Assembly: GCA_910890315.1 (NCBI GenBank)
Contig: CAJVGD010000026.1
Span: forward strand, 1 to 32,425
DNA: 32,425 bases
Direction: 5' to 3'
Origin: Serendipita indica DSM 11827
Lineage: Eukaryota; Basidiomycota; Agaricomycetes; Sebacinales; Serendipitaceae
Under the pieces are notes generated by a model. It had not been told where the DNA came from and did not search any database. It saw nothing but the letters and a program-made list of their open reading frames with translations. Position numbers and translations under genes: made by a program. Below are positions 1 through 10,263 of the stretch, piece after piece; the first letter of the stretch is position 1; each line of letters begins with the position of its first letter.

Positions 1-613
1 AGACCCATGTGGTGGATCGAGTAGTTTCGCAGCGGTAGTGATATGAGAGTCTGGAGAGTGTCACGGCATTCGCACAGGATACGGGGCCAGGCCAATTGAG
101 ATTCGTAAGTCATCACGTTGATGTGGAGTGATTGGATGGGTGGAGGGTTCGACCATTTGCGCCAACAGCGAAGAGAATGTAGGCGGAGTTCCTTGAGATT
201 TGGTGCTACACGCTTGGAAGGCCCATTCGTGCAGTGACCATTCAAGTCGAGCTCGAGTATTGTCAGATGTTCGAGGAGTGAAAGATAGATAACCTGGGAC
301 ATGAAGCATCCAAACTGTCCTACTAGGCGGAGAGATACAAGACGGGGTACCAATGTCCAGGCGAGAGACTGGCGATCCCTGTGCACCGTGTACTCGACGA
401 GGGCATGTGTCGGCCGTTTTATGGCTCGTATAAGCCATAGATTGACATTTCGAGGGGTCATTGGCGAGTCGTCGGGGATGTCGAAATAAGTCCATGCCTC
501 TCGAGTCAATAGAGTCGCACAGCGCCACGCCTGGCATACAGCACACGCTATTGTCGGTGCTTTCCAGTCAAGCAAAGTATGATAGAGGATAATGCCCCAA
601 GACCGGGTAATCG
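1..613 (-). CDS. F-box/LRR-like protein, partial (3' end beyond window)
   Basis: One minus-strand frame stays open from about 613 to base 1 and reads like a basidiomycete F-box protein. Near its start is VCQAWRCATLLTREAW, matching the second half of fungal F-box domains (VCxxWRxxALSTPxLW). Further on are leucine-rich stretches such as EHLTILELDLNG and NLKELRLHSLR. Such proteins recruit substrates to SCF ubiquitin ligases; here that is known only from the family. The start is not resolved. An in-frame stop lies just upstream of about 613, and another frame at about 620-710 holds EIISFTNSKRLDDITQDPVR, which could be the first half of the F-box, so an intron or frame break probably separates the two. 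The C-terminus lies outside the window. A longer overlapping minus-strand frame (61-546) looks like a shadow because it lacks the leucine pattern. Confidence 0.5.
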
Positions 614-1206
614 GTCAATCGCCCTGGTGAGCCATTCGCACGGGGTCCTGTGTGATGTCGTCGAGACGTTTAGAGTTGGTGAAGGATATAATTTCATGGT
701 GGATGAGAATGGTTTGCCTTGGTCAACGTCGGATTATGTAGGCGCGCCCAAGTGGCCGAACTGTCTTTTGAACCGTGCCATGGCTGACGAGTCGTCAATG
801 CCAACGTAAAATGATCCGACGGCGCTATTCCAGACATTGCTGGGCTGATCCTCAATATCTTCGTGTGGATTCCGTGTTGTCAGTGGTAGACACGCCAGCC
901 CTCGGCTGCAACAGTCGGTCAACGTGACTGGAGCATCTTATTTCCCTCTACTTCTTACCAGTCACCCCGATACAAATTCCAGCAAAGGGCTCAAAAGTCG
1001 TTTCGGTGCTCGGAGCCATTCGATGATCGAGGAAAAGTACCTTTTTGTAAATTTCCTAATGACCCTAGAATCTCGACATGCACTTGAATTATGTCTATAT
1101 CTCTATCGCGCCCTGGTGCTCCGCGGTCGGAGTCGGTTGGGCGTAAGCCGCAAAAAGGGGCGACCGGAGTCCTCCTCATCTGCACACTTCCAACCTCTTC
1201 CACATC
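614..1206. other. Intergenic region upstream of the P450 cluster
   Basis: No convincing gene. The left part may hold the missing 5' end of the F-box-like gene (minus strand). The right part is the 5' flank of the first P450 copy. Several overlapping open frames on both strands (for example 924-1370 and 991-1212) show no recognisable motif and overlap each other. Confidence 0.4.
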
Positions 1207-3256
1207 ATGCAAGAGGTCCAGACACTGTTGTCAAACGCGAGCCCAGTTCAGCTCGGAGCTGCTGCAACCGCACTCATCTCCGTTGGACTCGTCTACGCAT
1301 GGTCGACAAAGATACATCCGTCTTCGTGTCGTTATCCAAAAGGGCCACCAAGACTCCCTCTTATCGGTAACTCTCACAACTTTCCGACAGAAAACTGGGG
1401 AGTCATCTTCAACGAGCGGCAAAAGCTCTATGGTGAATGAGACTAGCAGAACCATTGAACAAACGTAACGGGTGTTATAGGTGACATAGTCTATGTTCAG
1501 CTTCCCGGAATGCCCTTCTATATCATCAATTCACTGGAAATTGCGCAAGAGCTCTGTAACAAACGCGCAAAGCTCAATTCAGAGAGAAAGATAGGGTATA
1601 TGATCATGAATCTGTACGTATGTCCTTTCACCTGCATTCCTTTCACTCGACCTGCAGTATGGGTGGAGCTGGTTACCTGCGTTTATGAGTTCCGATGCAC
1701 TACCCGGCAGAATCAGAACCCTGTTTAGACGTGGCATAGGGCCAACAAAGATGCCGTTAAAGGATCCCTCATCGAGAGAAAGGCTCAGGATTTTGTGCTC
1801 GACCTACAAGGCGTAAGAGGAAATCCGAAGAGCACGATATTAAAGTAGGCTCACTCGGTTCTAACCTCTCTAATTGAACATTGATGACAGCACTGTCAGA
1901 ATGATCATTATCGAATTGGCGTATGGCCGAGGCATCGTGAAGGAGCATGGAGACGAGATGATTGCACTCAACTTGGAGGCAAGGAACCTGTTGGAAAATG
2001 CCATTTTGACCGTGTGGACTGTTGATCGAATCTCGTTATGTGAGTGAGGCCTTTGCGATTGGATCGGCTCAAGCCAGTTACAGTGCGCTTCTGGCCAAGC
2101 TGGATGCCTGAAGGAGAATTCAAGTACACCGCTCGCCGTGCTTTAGTCTTAAACTGATATATATATCCAGACGATCTGGCGCATACTGCAAGCAACTTGT
2201 GGATCGAATCCGGCAATGGCCATTCCGAATGGCTATCGAGTGCCGTGTGAGCCGCATCCAAAATAGCGACTTCATTGACCTTACACTCGCTTAGAAAGCT
2301 GGAACGCTTGATCACTGTTTCGCGGATGACTTGATGAATGAATTTGGGACCTCCTTCGAAGTTCGAGACACGCTCGCCAATATCTACTTTGGTATGTGCT
2401 CTCTCACCTACTTGGAATTCGCTAACTCGTCTCTAGCCGGTGTCGATACAGTACGAGAAATCAGTACAAGTTGCTTTCATGCTCACACATCTCGTGCAGA
2501 CACCCACTCTAATCATCCGATTCTTGCACACCATGTTCATTTACCAGAGGTCACAAAGAAGATGCAATCTGACATCGACTCAGTAATTGGTCGTGACCGG
2601 TTGCCGACAGCAAAGGAACGAAATCACCTACCATACTCCAATGCCGTCTGGAAGGAAGCTATTCGGTACAAGTGTTCCATGCCTCTGGGCATTCCTCATT
2701 CGAGTAACGAAGATCAGCTAATTAACGGGCACTTTATCCCAAAAGGCTCAATCATCAACCCAAATTTCGGTACGCTGAATCCTTCTAAGCAAGATAAATT
2801 CACATACCATCACAGGATCGATGCTCAGCAACCTAAATATATGGGGTGACCCTGACGTCTTCCGACCCGAACGTTTCCTCTCTTCCGACGCAAGCTCATT
2901 GCCTGATCCAACCACTCTTATCTTCGGGTTCGGACCAAGGTAAGACATTGAGAAGGGAATAGCTAATGTATTAACCTGTTCCGGGATCTGTCCAGGAATG
3001 TACTTTGCTGACCGTACAGGATTCCATCTCGTGACCACGGCCATTGCATTATTCGACATCAATTCGCTACCTGGAGAGTCAGTACCTCATCCCGCAACAG
3101 TTCAGTACCTCAAGAGAGGCATGCGGTACGTTGAGCGGTCTAATGGTGATCAATATTTGACTGCTTTTTAGACTTCCCGTCAATTTTGATTGCGTATTCA
3201 CGCCAAGGGATGATAAAGCCAGTCAGCTCTTATCTTCTCTTGCGTTGAGTCGTTGA
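1207..3256 (+). pseudogene. Cytochrome P450, tandem copy 1 (decayed)
   Basis: This is a twelve-exon P450 homologous throughout to the copies at 4139 and 6919. It begins with a membrane anchor and hinge (KGPPRLPLIGN), and has the I-helix AGVDTT split by an intron, an ExxR motif (KEAIR), and FRPERFL-like and FGFGPR heme-loop segments. It looks dead. Compared with its sisters it has single-base losses near 1663, 1768 and 2540, the last just after the I-helix. The acceptor of the intron that splits the heme-binding loop, expected as AG at 2983-2984, reads GG. Other splice sites are intact, including the first donor (G|gtgaat after LY) and the last acceptor before LPVNFDC. The stop is at 3254-3256. 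The loss of a splice site as well as frame breaks makes true decay more likely than sequencing error alone. The family resembles fungal O-methylsterigmatocystin-oxidoreductase-like (OrdA-like) P450s; the substrate is unknown. Confidence 0.75.
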
Positions 3257-4138
3257 GCCTCATGTGGTTCTGGCTTCCAACGACCCTGACATTGGGATGG
3301 ACAGTGATTTCAGGGTATCCGCATTGAAACTGACCTCGAGATTTCATATGAATCGAATGGAGTTGCGGGCTATGTCGAAGGAATCCTGCTCGTCAATGGA
3401 GTGCGAATTGTGAGCTCGTCAGGACCAGGTGTAGTATGATATTCACTATCCATAAGGTCCAAAAAATAGGATAAAGGTGTGTCGGGCAGCCTAGAACACA
3501 TATTCAGCGGTAGAGCCCAAATTAAGACGACAAGAATCTGGCGAATAATAAGATTGAATTAGGGAAGCCAGTGAGAAAGGATAAACTGATAGAGGAGCCA
3601 AGGAAACCGGCACCTAGCTGAGGCCTCTTAAACACGACTTCTCGTGAGACCTTCATGCCAAGATCGTCATCCTGGCGCAATCAGATGCACCACGTGACCT
3701 CCAATAAGCAATTCTTCTTTGAATAATTGTCCGCCGCCAACATACCTGGATAGTGAAAGAAGGAGCTAAGTTGGGGTAGGTCAACCAGTGGATATTCTCC
3801 TGGAGCAGGAGGCGATAGACTTACTGTGATTTATGACTCGATAGATCCTGCATATAGATAAGACATGTCAAGGAGGTAAAGAATCACTTGAATTGCACGC
3901 CATCTTCGTTGCGGGTCTAGCTGTCTATTACCTCTTGGACGTCGCCTCATCGTCTTTACTGTTACTGACGCTCTGTACGTTATACTCTTGGCTGGTGCTT
4001 CCTCTTGTGGGGCACAATGAGAATTGAAACGGCGCTATCGGGGATAATTTATCATTAGATTGCGGTTGGATCTCGACAGGTCTGTGGAGGATACCACACC
4101 GTGTTCCTGCTTGTACCAACCTTGGACTCGTCCTCAGC
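3257..4138. other. Intergenic spacer between P450 copies 1 and 2
   Basis: No gene seen. The first part is old duplicated 3' flank: a stretch at about 3320-3360 (GCATTGAAACTGACC, then GAATCGAATGG) recurs at about 6238-6278 behind copy 2. The last 60 bases are the 5' leader of copy 2, ending in GTCCTCAGCATGG, which is shared with copy 3. Confidence 0.6.
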
Positions 4139-6183
4139 ATGGAAAATATCCAGGCATTGCTATCAAACGCGACTCCAGTCCAGTGGGGGGCTGCAGCGGC
4201 GGCTGTCATCTCCCTCGGGCTCGTCTATGCAACATCACGAAAGACATACGGCTCAGGCCGACATTATCCACCAGGACCGCCCAAGCTTCTTCTCATCGGA
4301 AATGCGCACAACTTTCCTGTGGATAACTGGGCCGTCGTGTTCAACGAATGGCAAAAGCTCTACGGTGAACTAAAGGGCAGTCCGTTTGAAATGGGTCTAA
4401 CAGGTTGAATAGGGGACATAATCCACATACAACTTCCCGGAACCTCTTTTGTTATCGTCAATTCTTTTGAAATCGCACAAGAACTATTCAATAAGCGGGC
4501 AAAGTTTAATTCAGACCGAAATGTTGGTCACATGATTATGAAACTGTGCGTGATGGCCAAGGAAATCCTTCAACGTGCTGAATTTCCATAGTATGGGCTG
4601 GGAATGGACACCTATATTCAGAAACGCCGATATCGTTCACAGCACCGAGCGAACAATGTTCAAACGTGGGATCGGTCCAACAAAGATGCCGTTGAAAGAT
4701 CCTCTCATTGAAAGTCATACCCAGCAACTCGTTCTCGATTTACAAAGGATTAAAGGAAACCCAAGAAATACAATAGTAAAGTACGTTTACCAAGCTCATA
4801 GTTGCTCATAGCTTACAGTTGCTGAAAGTATCATTGGCATGACTATCATCGAGCTCGCTTACGGCCGTGGCATTGTAAAAGATCATGGAGTGGAGTTGAC
4901 TGCACTTAATGTAGAAGCGATGAGACTCTTGAATCAAGCCGTCGTGACAGTATGGGCTGTGGATCTTTTCCCTCTGCGTGAGTCGAATACAATCCCATAA
5001 ACCTCATCGAGCCATTACAGTTCGTTTCTGGCCTAGTTGGATGCCAGGAGGACAATTTAAGTGGGTAATTGTTTTTGTCATGCCTCTAGTCCTCATACAT
5101 ACTGTAGACGGCATGGTGCATACAGCAAGCAGCTTGTCGACCGTATTCGGGAATGGCCTTTTCAGATGGCCATCGAACGTCATGTCAGTAATTTGAAGGC
5201 TTTAGTTAATCTTTTACCTCATCAAGTGGCAGAAAGCCGGAACTCTTGGCCACTGCCTCGCTGACGATCTTATCAACGAGTTTGGTACACGGTTTGAAGT
5301 TCAAGACACGCTAGCCTCTCTCTATCTAGGTATCAGGCTTTTCACTCAGCTTTCCATTCTGACTGATTCTCAGCCGGTGTTGATACTGTAATGAACTTGA
5401 GTGACGCAGTCATCTATTTACTTCTTTCAACAGACATCCACAGTGGTTGTCCAGTTTCTACATGCCATGTTTGTTTTCCCGGAAATCGCAAAAGGTGCAA
5501 GCAGAGATTGACTCTGTTATTGGTCGGGAGCGACTACTGAGTGAAAGATCGTGCTGATCTCCCTATACCAATGCCGTCTGGAAAGAATCGCTGCGGCTCA
5601 AATGTGCCGCGCCCGTGGGCGCTCCTCGTTCGAACATGCACGATGAAACAATCAACGGTTACTTTATCCCTAAAGGCTCCATTATAAATTCCAATTTCGG
5701 TATGTTAGACCCGCTATAATGAATGTTTGATGACCATCGTAGGCTTCATGCTCAATAATCCAAAGATATGGGGAGACCCGGAAATCTTTAGACCAGAGCG
5801 TTTTCTCTCAGCCGAGGCCAGTGCTCTGCCAGATCCCACTGTTCTCATCTTTGGATTTGGAGCGAGGTCTGTTAATTTATTAGATGCATTCGACCTACTC
5901 AGCCACTCTAGAATTTGTCCAGGAATGTATTTTGCTGATCGTACTGGGTTTCACATGGCGGTTTCGACGATGGCATTGTTCGATATCAAGCCTCTACCCG
6001 GAGAGTTGGTTCCGCTATACACGGAGGTTGAATACACGAAAACTCTTTTCCGGTGAGCATGGTAGCAAGCCGAGTTGTTCGTATTCACGATTATACAGAC
6101 TTCCCGTCAAGTTCGATTGCAGTTTTGCTCCGAGGGATAGCAAAGCCACTCATCTCTTATCCTCCCTGGCATTGGGCTATTGA
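4139..6183 (+). pseudogene. Cytochrome P450, tandem copy 2 (frame-broken)
   Basis: The exon plan matches copy 3. The anchor exon starts with MENIQALLSNATPVQWG and carries the PPGPPKLLLIGN hinge. Next come GDIIHIQLPG, the TERTMFKRGIG C-helix region, ELAYGRGIVKDHG, FWPSWMPGGQF, the AGVDT I-helix split by an intron, ExxR (KESLR), and FRPERFL. The heme loop FGFGAR|ICPGMYFA is also split by an intron. The end reads LPVKFDCSFAPRDSKA. Relative to copy 3, about two bases are missing near 5493, two near 5540 and one near 5564, all in the exon between the I-helix and ExxR. Outside that 75-base stretch no break was found and all splice sites are usable. It is either a recent pseudogene or a good gene with a badly read patch. 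Heme-thiolate monooxygenases of this kind sit on the ER membrane. Confidence 0.7.
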
Positions 6184-6918
6184 AGCTATAGCTAGCTGAA
6201 CGAATGAATTGGGACGGACGGGCTTTTCGGAGTATACGCATTGAAACTGAACTTGTGATGTCCTTTGAATCGAATGGGTGTGCTTGATTATGTAGTGCGA
6301 ATGGTGGAATTCTCGGAGTCGAGTAGCCACGCACTTTCTAATGGCAAATTAAGAATAGAGATAGGTTGATGCAGCCCAGAAAGTGAAGCAAGTCAACCTC
6401 TAACACCCCTACTACATTGTGGCGGGCATGGAACAAACTAGCATCAATATGATCGAATCACGGCGACATATAACCTGCTTTGAAGACGCCTATGTTGTTC
6501 AATCAAGAGGACAGGATCATTCGAGCAATCTCATACAGCTATTCAGAAGACTCGAATCATAGTGAAAGCTTACTCCTCATAAAAAGGATTGAGGAACTGA
6601 CGCCAAACTACCGATACCTCTTAGACTCGACTTCGCTCAGATGCCCCTTCACCAAGATCGCCAAGCCTCCAACTGCTTCAACAAATTTAATGAAACGACC
6701 ACCAAGAAGCGTTCTTTTGGAAAGCTTTGCTGGCATCCCACCATGAAGGCATCAAGATGCAAACCTCGGGCTCAAATCAACCTCCTATCGTGAATACTTT
6801 GATCAACAGACTGCGGCAGGATCTCTAGTGGCCCTGTTGGGCTCACAATCTGGATTGCCGGTTATGGACCAACCCTGTCCCACATGTCGCCCCTTCGCCC
6901 CTTGGACTTGTCCTCAGC
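6184..6918. other. Intergenic spacer between P450 copies 2 and 3
   Basis: No gene seen. It starts with 3' flank shared with copy 1 (about 6238-6278) and ends with a 5' leader (CCTTGGACT, then GTCCTCAGCATGG) shared with copy 2. An open frame at 6480-6746 has no recognisable motif. Confidence 0.55.
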
Positions 6919-8972
6919 ATGGAAGGCATCAAGACGCTCGTATCGAGAGTGACTCTAGTCCAGTTGGGAGCAGCAGCGGCGGCAGTCGTCTCGGTCGGGC
7001 TGGCCTGCGCGGCATCGAGAAGGGCTTACCGTTCAGGCCGAACCTATCCGCCAGGTCCTCCGCGACTACCGTTGCTGGGGAACGCGCACAACTTTCCGAT
7101 GGAGGATTGGGCTGTCGTCTTCAATGAATGGGGAAAACTCTATGGCAAGTGAGATAACAGCCCGTTTACATGCCTCTAACAAGTTGAATAGGTGACATAG
7201 TATATGTGCAACTCCCAGGAGTGTCCTTCTATATCATCAATAGTCTGGATGTTGCCCAAGAACTCCTCAACAAGCGCGCAAAATTCAATTCGGACAGAAG
7301 AATAGGTTACATGATTATGCAACTGTAAGTGAAAGCTTCGAAGTACGCCTCTTAAATCCTGACCCTCCATAGTATGGGCTGGAATTGGTCGCCCGCGTTC
7401 ATCAATGCCGACATAGTCCATGGTACAGAGCGAACAATGTTCAGACGTGGTATCGGGCCCACAAAGATGCCACTCAAAGATCCTCTTATCGAAAGGAATG
7501 CACAGCAGTTTGTCCTCGACTTGCAACAACTCAAAGGGAATCCAAAGGAGACGGTTACAAAGTGCGTCTACTATGCTCTACATACCAAGCTGATTCAGGT
7601 GAAGCATTATGGGCATGACTATCATCGAACTCGCTTATGGGCATGGTATCGTGAAGGATCACGGCGCAGAGATGATTGCACTCAATTTAGAAGCAATCAA
7701 ACTTTTGGATGAAGCACTCCTGACTGTATGGGCTGTGGACTTGATCCCGCTGCGTGAGTCCAAATTATTCATGGTTCTCCTCATTGAACCGCCATCTAAA
7801 GTTCGTTTTTGGCCAAGTTGGATGCCGGGAGGACAATTCAAGTATGTGACCGCTTGCGTCAAATCTCTTATGCTCAGACATGCTATAGGCGGCATGGTGC
7901 ATACAGCAAGCGGCTCGTCGACTGCATTCGTGAATGGCCTTTTCAGATGGCTGTCGAGCGTCATGTAAGTTGCTTCAACACTCCGTCTGACTCATATCTC
8001 ACATAGTACTAGAAAGCCGGAACTCTCGACCACTGTCTGGCTGACGACCTCATCAATGAATTTGGTACTCCATTTGAAGTTCAGGATACGTTAGCCAATC
8101 TCTACTTCGGTACGAGGGTTGAATCTTGCTCTTCGATTCTGACTCGCTTTCAGCTGGCGTTGATACTGTACAAAACTTGTGTCACCTAGTCATCCACTGA
8201 CTTCCTTCCACAGACATCTACCGTGATAATCCGGTTTCTACATGCCATGTTTCTATTTCCGGAGATTGCAAAAAAGATACAAGCTGAGATCGACTCCGTT
8301 ATTGGCCGCGATCGACTACCGAGGGTGACAGATCGTGCTGACCTCCCTTACACCAACGCCGTCTGGAAAGAATCACTTCGGTTCAATTCCGCCGTGCCTC
8401 TGGCTATTCCTCATTCGAACAGGCACGACGAAACGATCAACGGCTACTTTATACCAAAGGGCTCCTTGATAAACCCAAATTTCGGTATGTTCGACCATCT
8501 ATGATGAGTGGTTTGATAATTTCCCGCAGGTTTTATGCTCAGCGATCCGAGGATATGGGGGACCCAGAAATCTTTAGACCGGAGCGTTTCTTATCATCCG
8601 AGGCCAGCAAGCTGCCGGACCCTACCGTCACCATCTTTGGATTCGGACCAAGGTAATTTACATGCCTTATACTCATTCTGCGTGCTCAGTAACTTCAGAA
8701 TCTGCCCGGGAATGTATTTTTGCTGACCGTGCCGGGTTTCACATGACGGCTACTACTATAGCATTATTCAATATCGACCCTTTACCAGGAGAGTCGGTTC
8801 CCTTATACACAGAGGTTCAGTACACGAAAAATGTTCTCCGGTACGCCTAATAAGCAGTCAAGGCTGCTCGTATTGACGATTATACAGGCTTCCAGTCAAA
8901 TTCGATTGCATGTTTACCCCGAGGGATGGCCAAGCCGTTCATCTGTTATCATCAATCGCATTGAATCAATGA
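6919..8972 (+). CDS. Cytochrome P450, tandem copy 3 (OrdA-like, best-preserved)
   Basis: Twelve exons read 6919-7144, 7192-7324, 7373-7561, 7605-7753, 7802-7841, 7889-7964, 8013-8109, 8154-8167, 8214-8484, 8530-8652, 8699-8840 and 8888-8972, giving 1545 bases or about 514 residues, normal for a microsomal P450. Visible parts are an N-terminal anchor (GAAAAAVVSVGLACAA), a proline hinge (YPPGPPRLPLLGN), the I-helix AGVDTT spanning two introns, ExxR (KESLR), the PERF region (RPERFLS), heme loop FGFGPR|ICPGMYF with its cysteine ligand, and a C-terminal LPVKFDC strand. The first intron has a GC donor (gcaagt). A base seems missing in the G run near 8561 and one extra in the T run near 8717. The two cancel, but the heme loop between them is out of frame, so they are more likely read errors than real. 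The C-helix Trp is replaced by Arg. It lies tail-to-tail with the dioxygenase gene, 92 bases away. Confidence 0.8.
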
Positions 8973-9064
8973 TTATTTGTACAGCTGGGTAGATAAAGAG
9001 GCACGTCATGAATATGGAAGCTGTCCTTGTAACGACCTCGTACACTCTCGGTTGTTATGAGATG

Positions 9065-10080
9065 TTAATCTGTCTTGGGTACACGCTTGTACATCAAGTC
9101 GGTTCGCATGGTATGTTTGATGCCAGAGGTCACATAGTCGCCCGAGTGAAGAAGGTCGGCGTGCTGAAACAGGAGTACACGACCGGCTTTTGGATGGACG
9201 TCGATTCGACGACTGAGGTCCGAGGATAAGAAGGGTGTAGATCCTCCCTCTAATGGCTCGTCACTGAGATACAAAGGATTCGGTGTTTGTACGGGGAGAG
9301 GAAGGAGACTGCTCGGTCCGAAGTGCGCTGGCCAGGTGTAATTGCTTGTACAGAATCATTGAGGTAGAGATGGAGTGTGACGAATGAGCGCTCCGTATTA
9401 TCTGGTGTCGAATACATTCCGTCACAGTGTTCTAGGAGGGTAAGTCGAAAGGTTGATGGAACTCTAAAAAGCCTCCGCACCTTTGAAGAACTGCCCAGGA
9501 CCATACTCAAGAATCGCATGCGTTCGTTCAATCTTGAGAAGATCCAACGACTATTCTGTCCGCGGCGTCCCTGGATGAGCGGCTTGTGATCCAGTGTGCC
9601 AATCTCCTCGAGGACACCATCCACCTTGGTACACCGCTCCCACAAGCGATTCATCACCTCTTGATCATCCCATATAATCCTATCCGAGTTTCTGTACTCG
9701 GTCATCATGACCTCGCGGCCAACACCTGCATTTACCATCGCCGCCTTCCAACCGTTATTGTCTACTCCCTCGTCACTCGCACCAGCACTCTGCTCCGCGT
9801 ACTCAATGAGTTGCTTGCACTCACTTGGGCTGAGAACATTATCGAGCACGACGGCGTAGCGGCCTTCGTACTCGGGCAAAATCGACTCGGAAAAGTTGAC
9901 CGTATGGAGGGTGATTGCCTGTGCATCTGGTGCGGGTGATTTGAGAAAATCGTCCGGAATGTCCACTTTCTTTGACGTATACGAAGTGGCGACGATGCGC
10001 GTGTGCGCCGGGGTTGTCTGCTTGGAGTCGACTTTGTGCCCACTATTGGGCTTTCTGACCTTGGAGAGAAGGAAAGACAT
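9065..10080 (-). CDS. 2-oxoglutarate/Fe(II) dioxygenase, prolyl 4-hydroxylase-like
   Basis: Read on the minus strand from the ATG at 10080. The N-terminal part (to about residue 75) is low in pattern. The catalytic double-stranded beta-helix follows: YAVVLDNVLSPSECKQLIEY, FSRLNERMRFL, YGPGQFFK, then EHCDGMYSTPDNTERSF with the iron-binding H-x-D. Next are LHLYLND, LEGGSTPFL, and HSGDYVTSGIKHTMRTDLMY with the distal His and the Arg that binds 2-oxoglutarate. Such enzymes hydroxylate peptides or small molecules. One intron is 9432-9480 (acceptor ctcctag). A base appears missing near 9508, before YGPGQFFK. The stretch 9257-9351 is either an intron with a weak GAG acceptor or coding sequence with another one-base break, because LYLSDEPLEGG reads in a third frame. 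The gene is probably functional in the genome, but the sequence here is not clean. It sits between the P450 genes, which suggests a shared oxidative pathway. Confidence 0.75.
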
Positions 10081-10263
10081 TGTAATAGAGGTTTCTGAGG
10101 GAGAAATTAGAGGGTGAAGATATGGGCAGGTCCAAGAAAGACTTAGGCGCCAAGTTAGGCTGTAGAGGCTCGTGACTCTTCTTCGCGGGAATAAACAGGA
10201 GCAGTGTATACAAGTACATTACATCTCAGATAGCGGCTCTAACAAATCGGAATCCACCGGCCT
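10081..10263. other. Spacer between dioxygenase start and P450 end
   Basis: This 183-base gap must hold the promoter of the minus-strand dioxygenase and the 3' end signals of the P450 that also reads leftward. No clear TATA motif was seen. Confidence 0.35.

Larger units (their letters stand above)
1207..8972 (+). repeat. Three-unit tandem duplication of a P450 gene
   Basis: Units start at 1207, 4139 and 6919, a period of about 2.8-2.9 kb. Homology covers all twelve exons and the intron positions. It includes about 40 bases of 3' flank (units 1 and 2) and the 5' leader (units 2 and 3), so whole genes with flanks were copied. Units 2 and 3 are closer to each other than to unit 1. Confidence 0.8.

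Noticed and set aside
61-546. 161-codon minus-strand frame as a separate gene
   Set aside because: It overlaps the F-box/LRR-like reading in another frame and lacks any motif, whereas the other frame has leucine repeats and an F-box half.
9008-9229. 73-codon plus-strand frame after P450 copy 3
   Set aside because: Antisense to the dioxygenase C-terminal exon, which carries the distal His and Arg of the active site.
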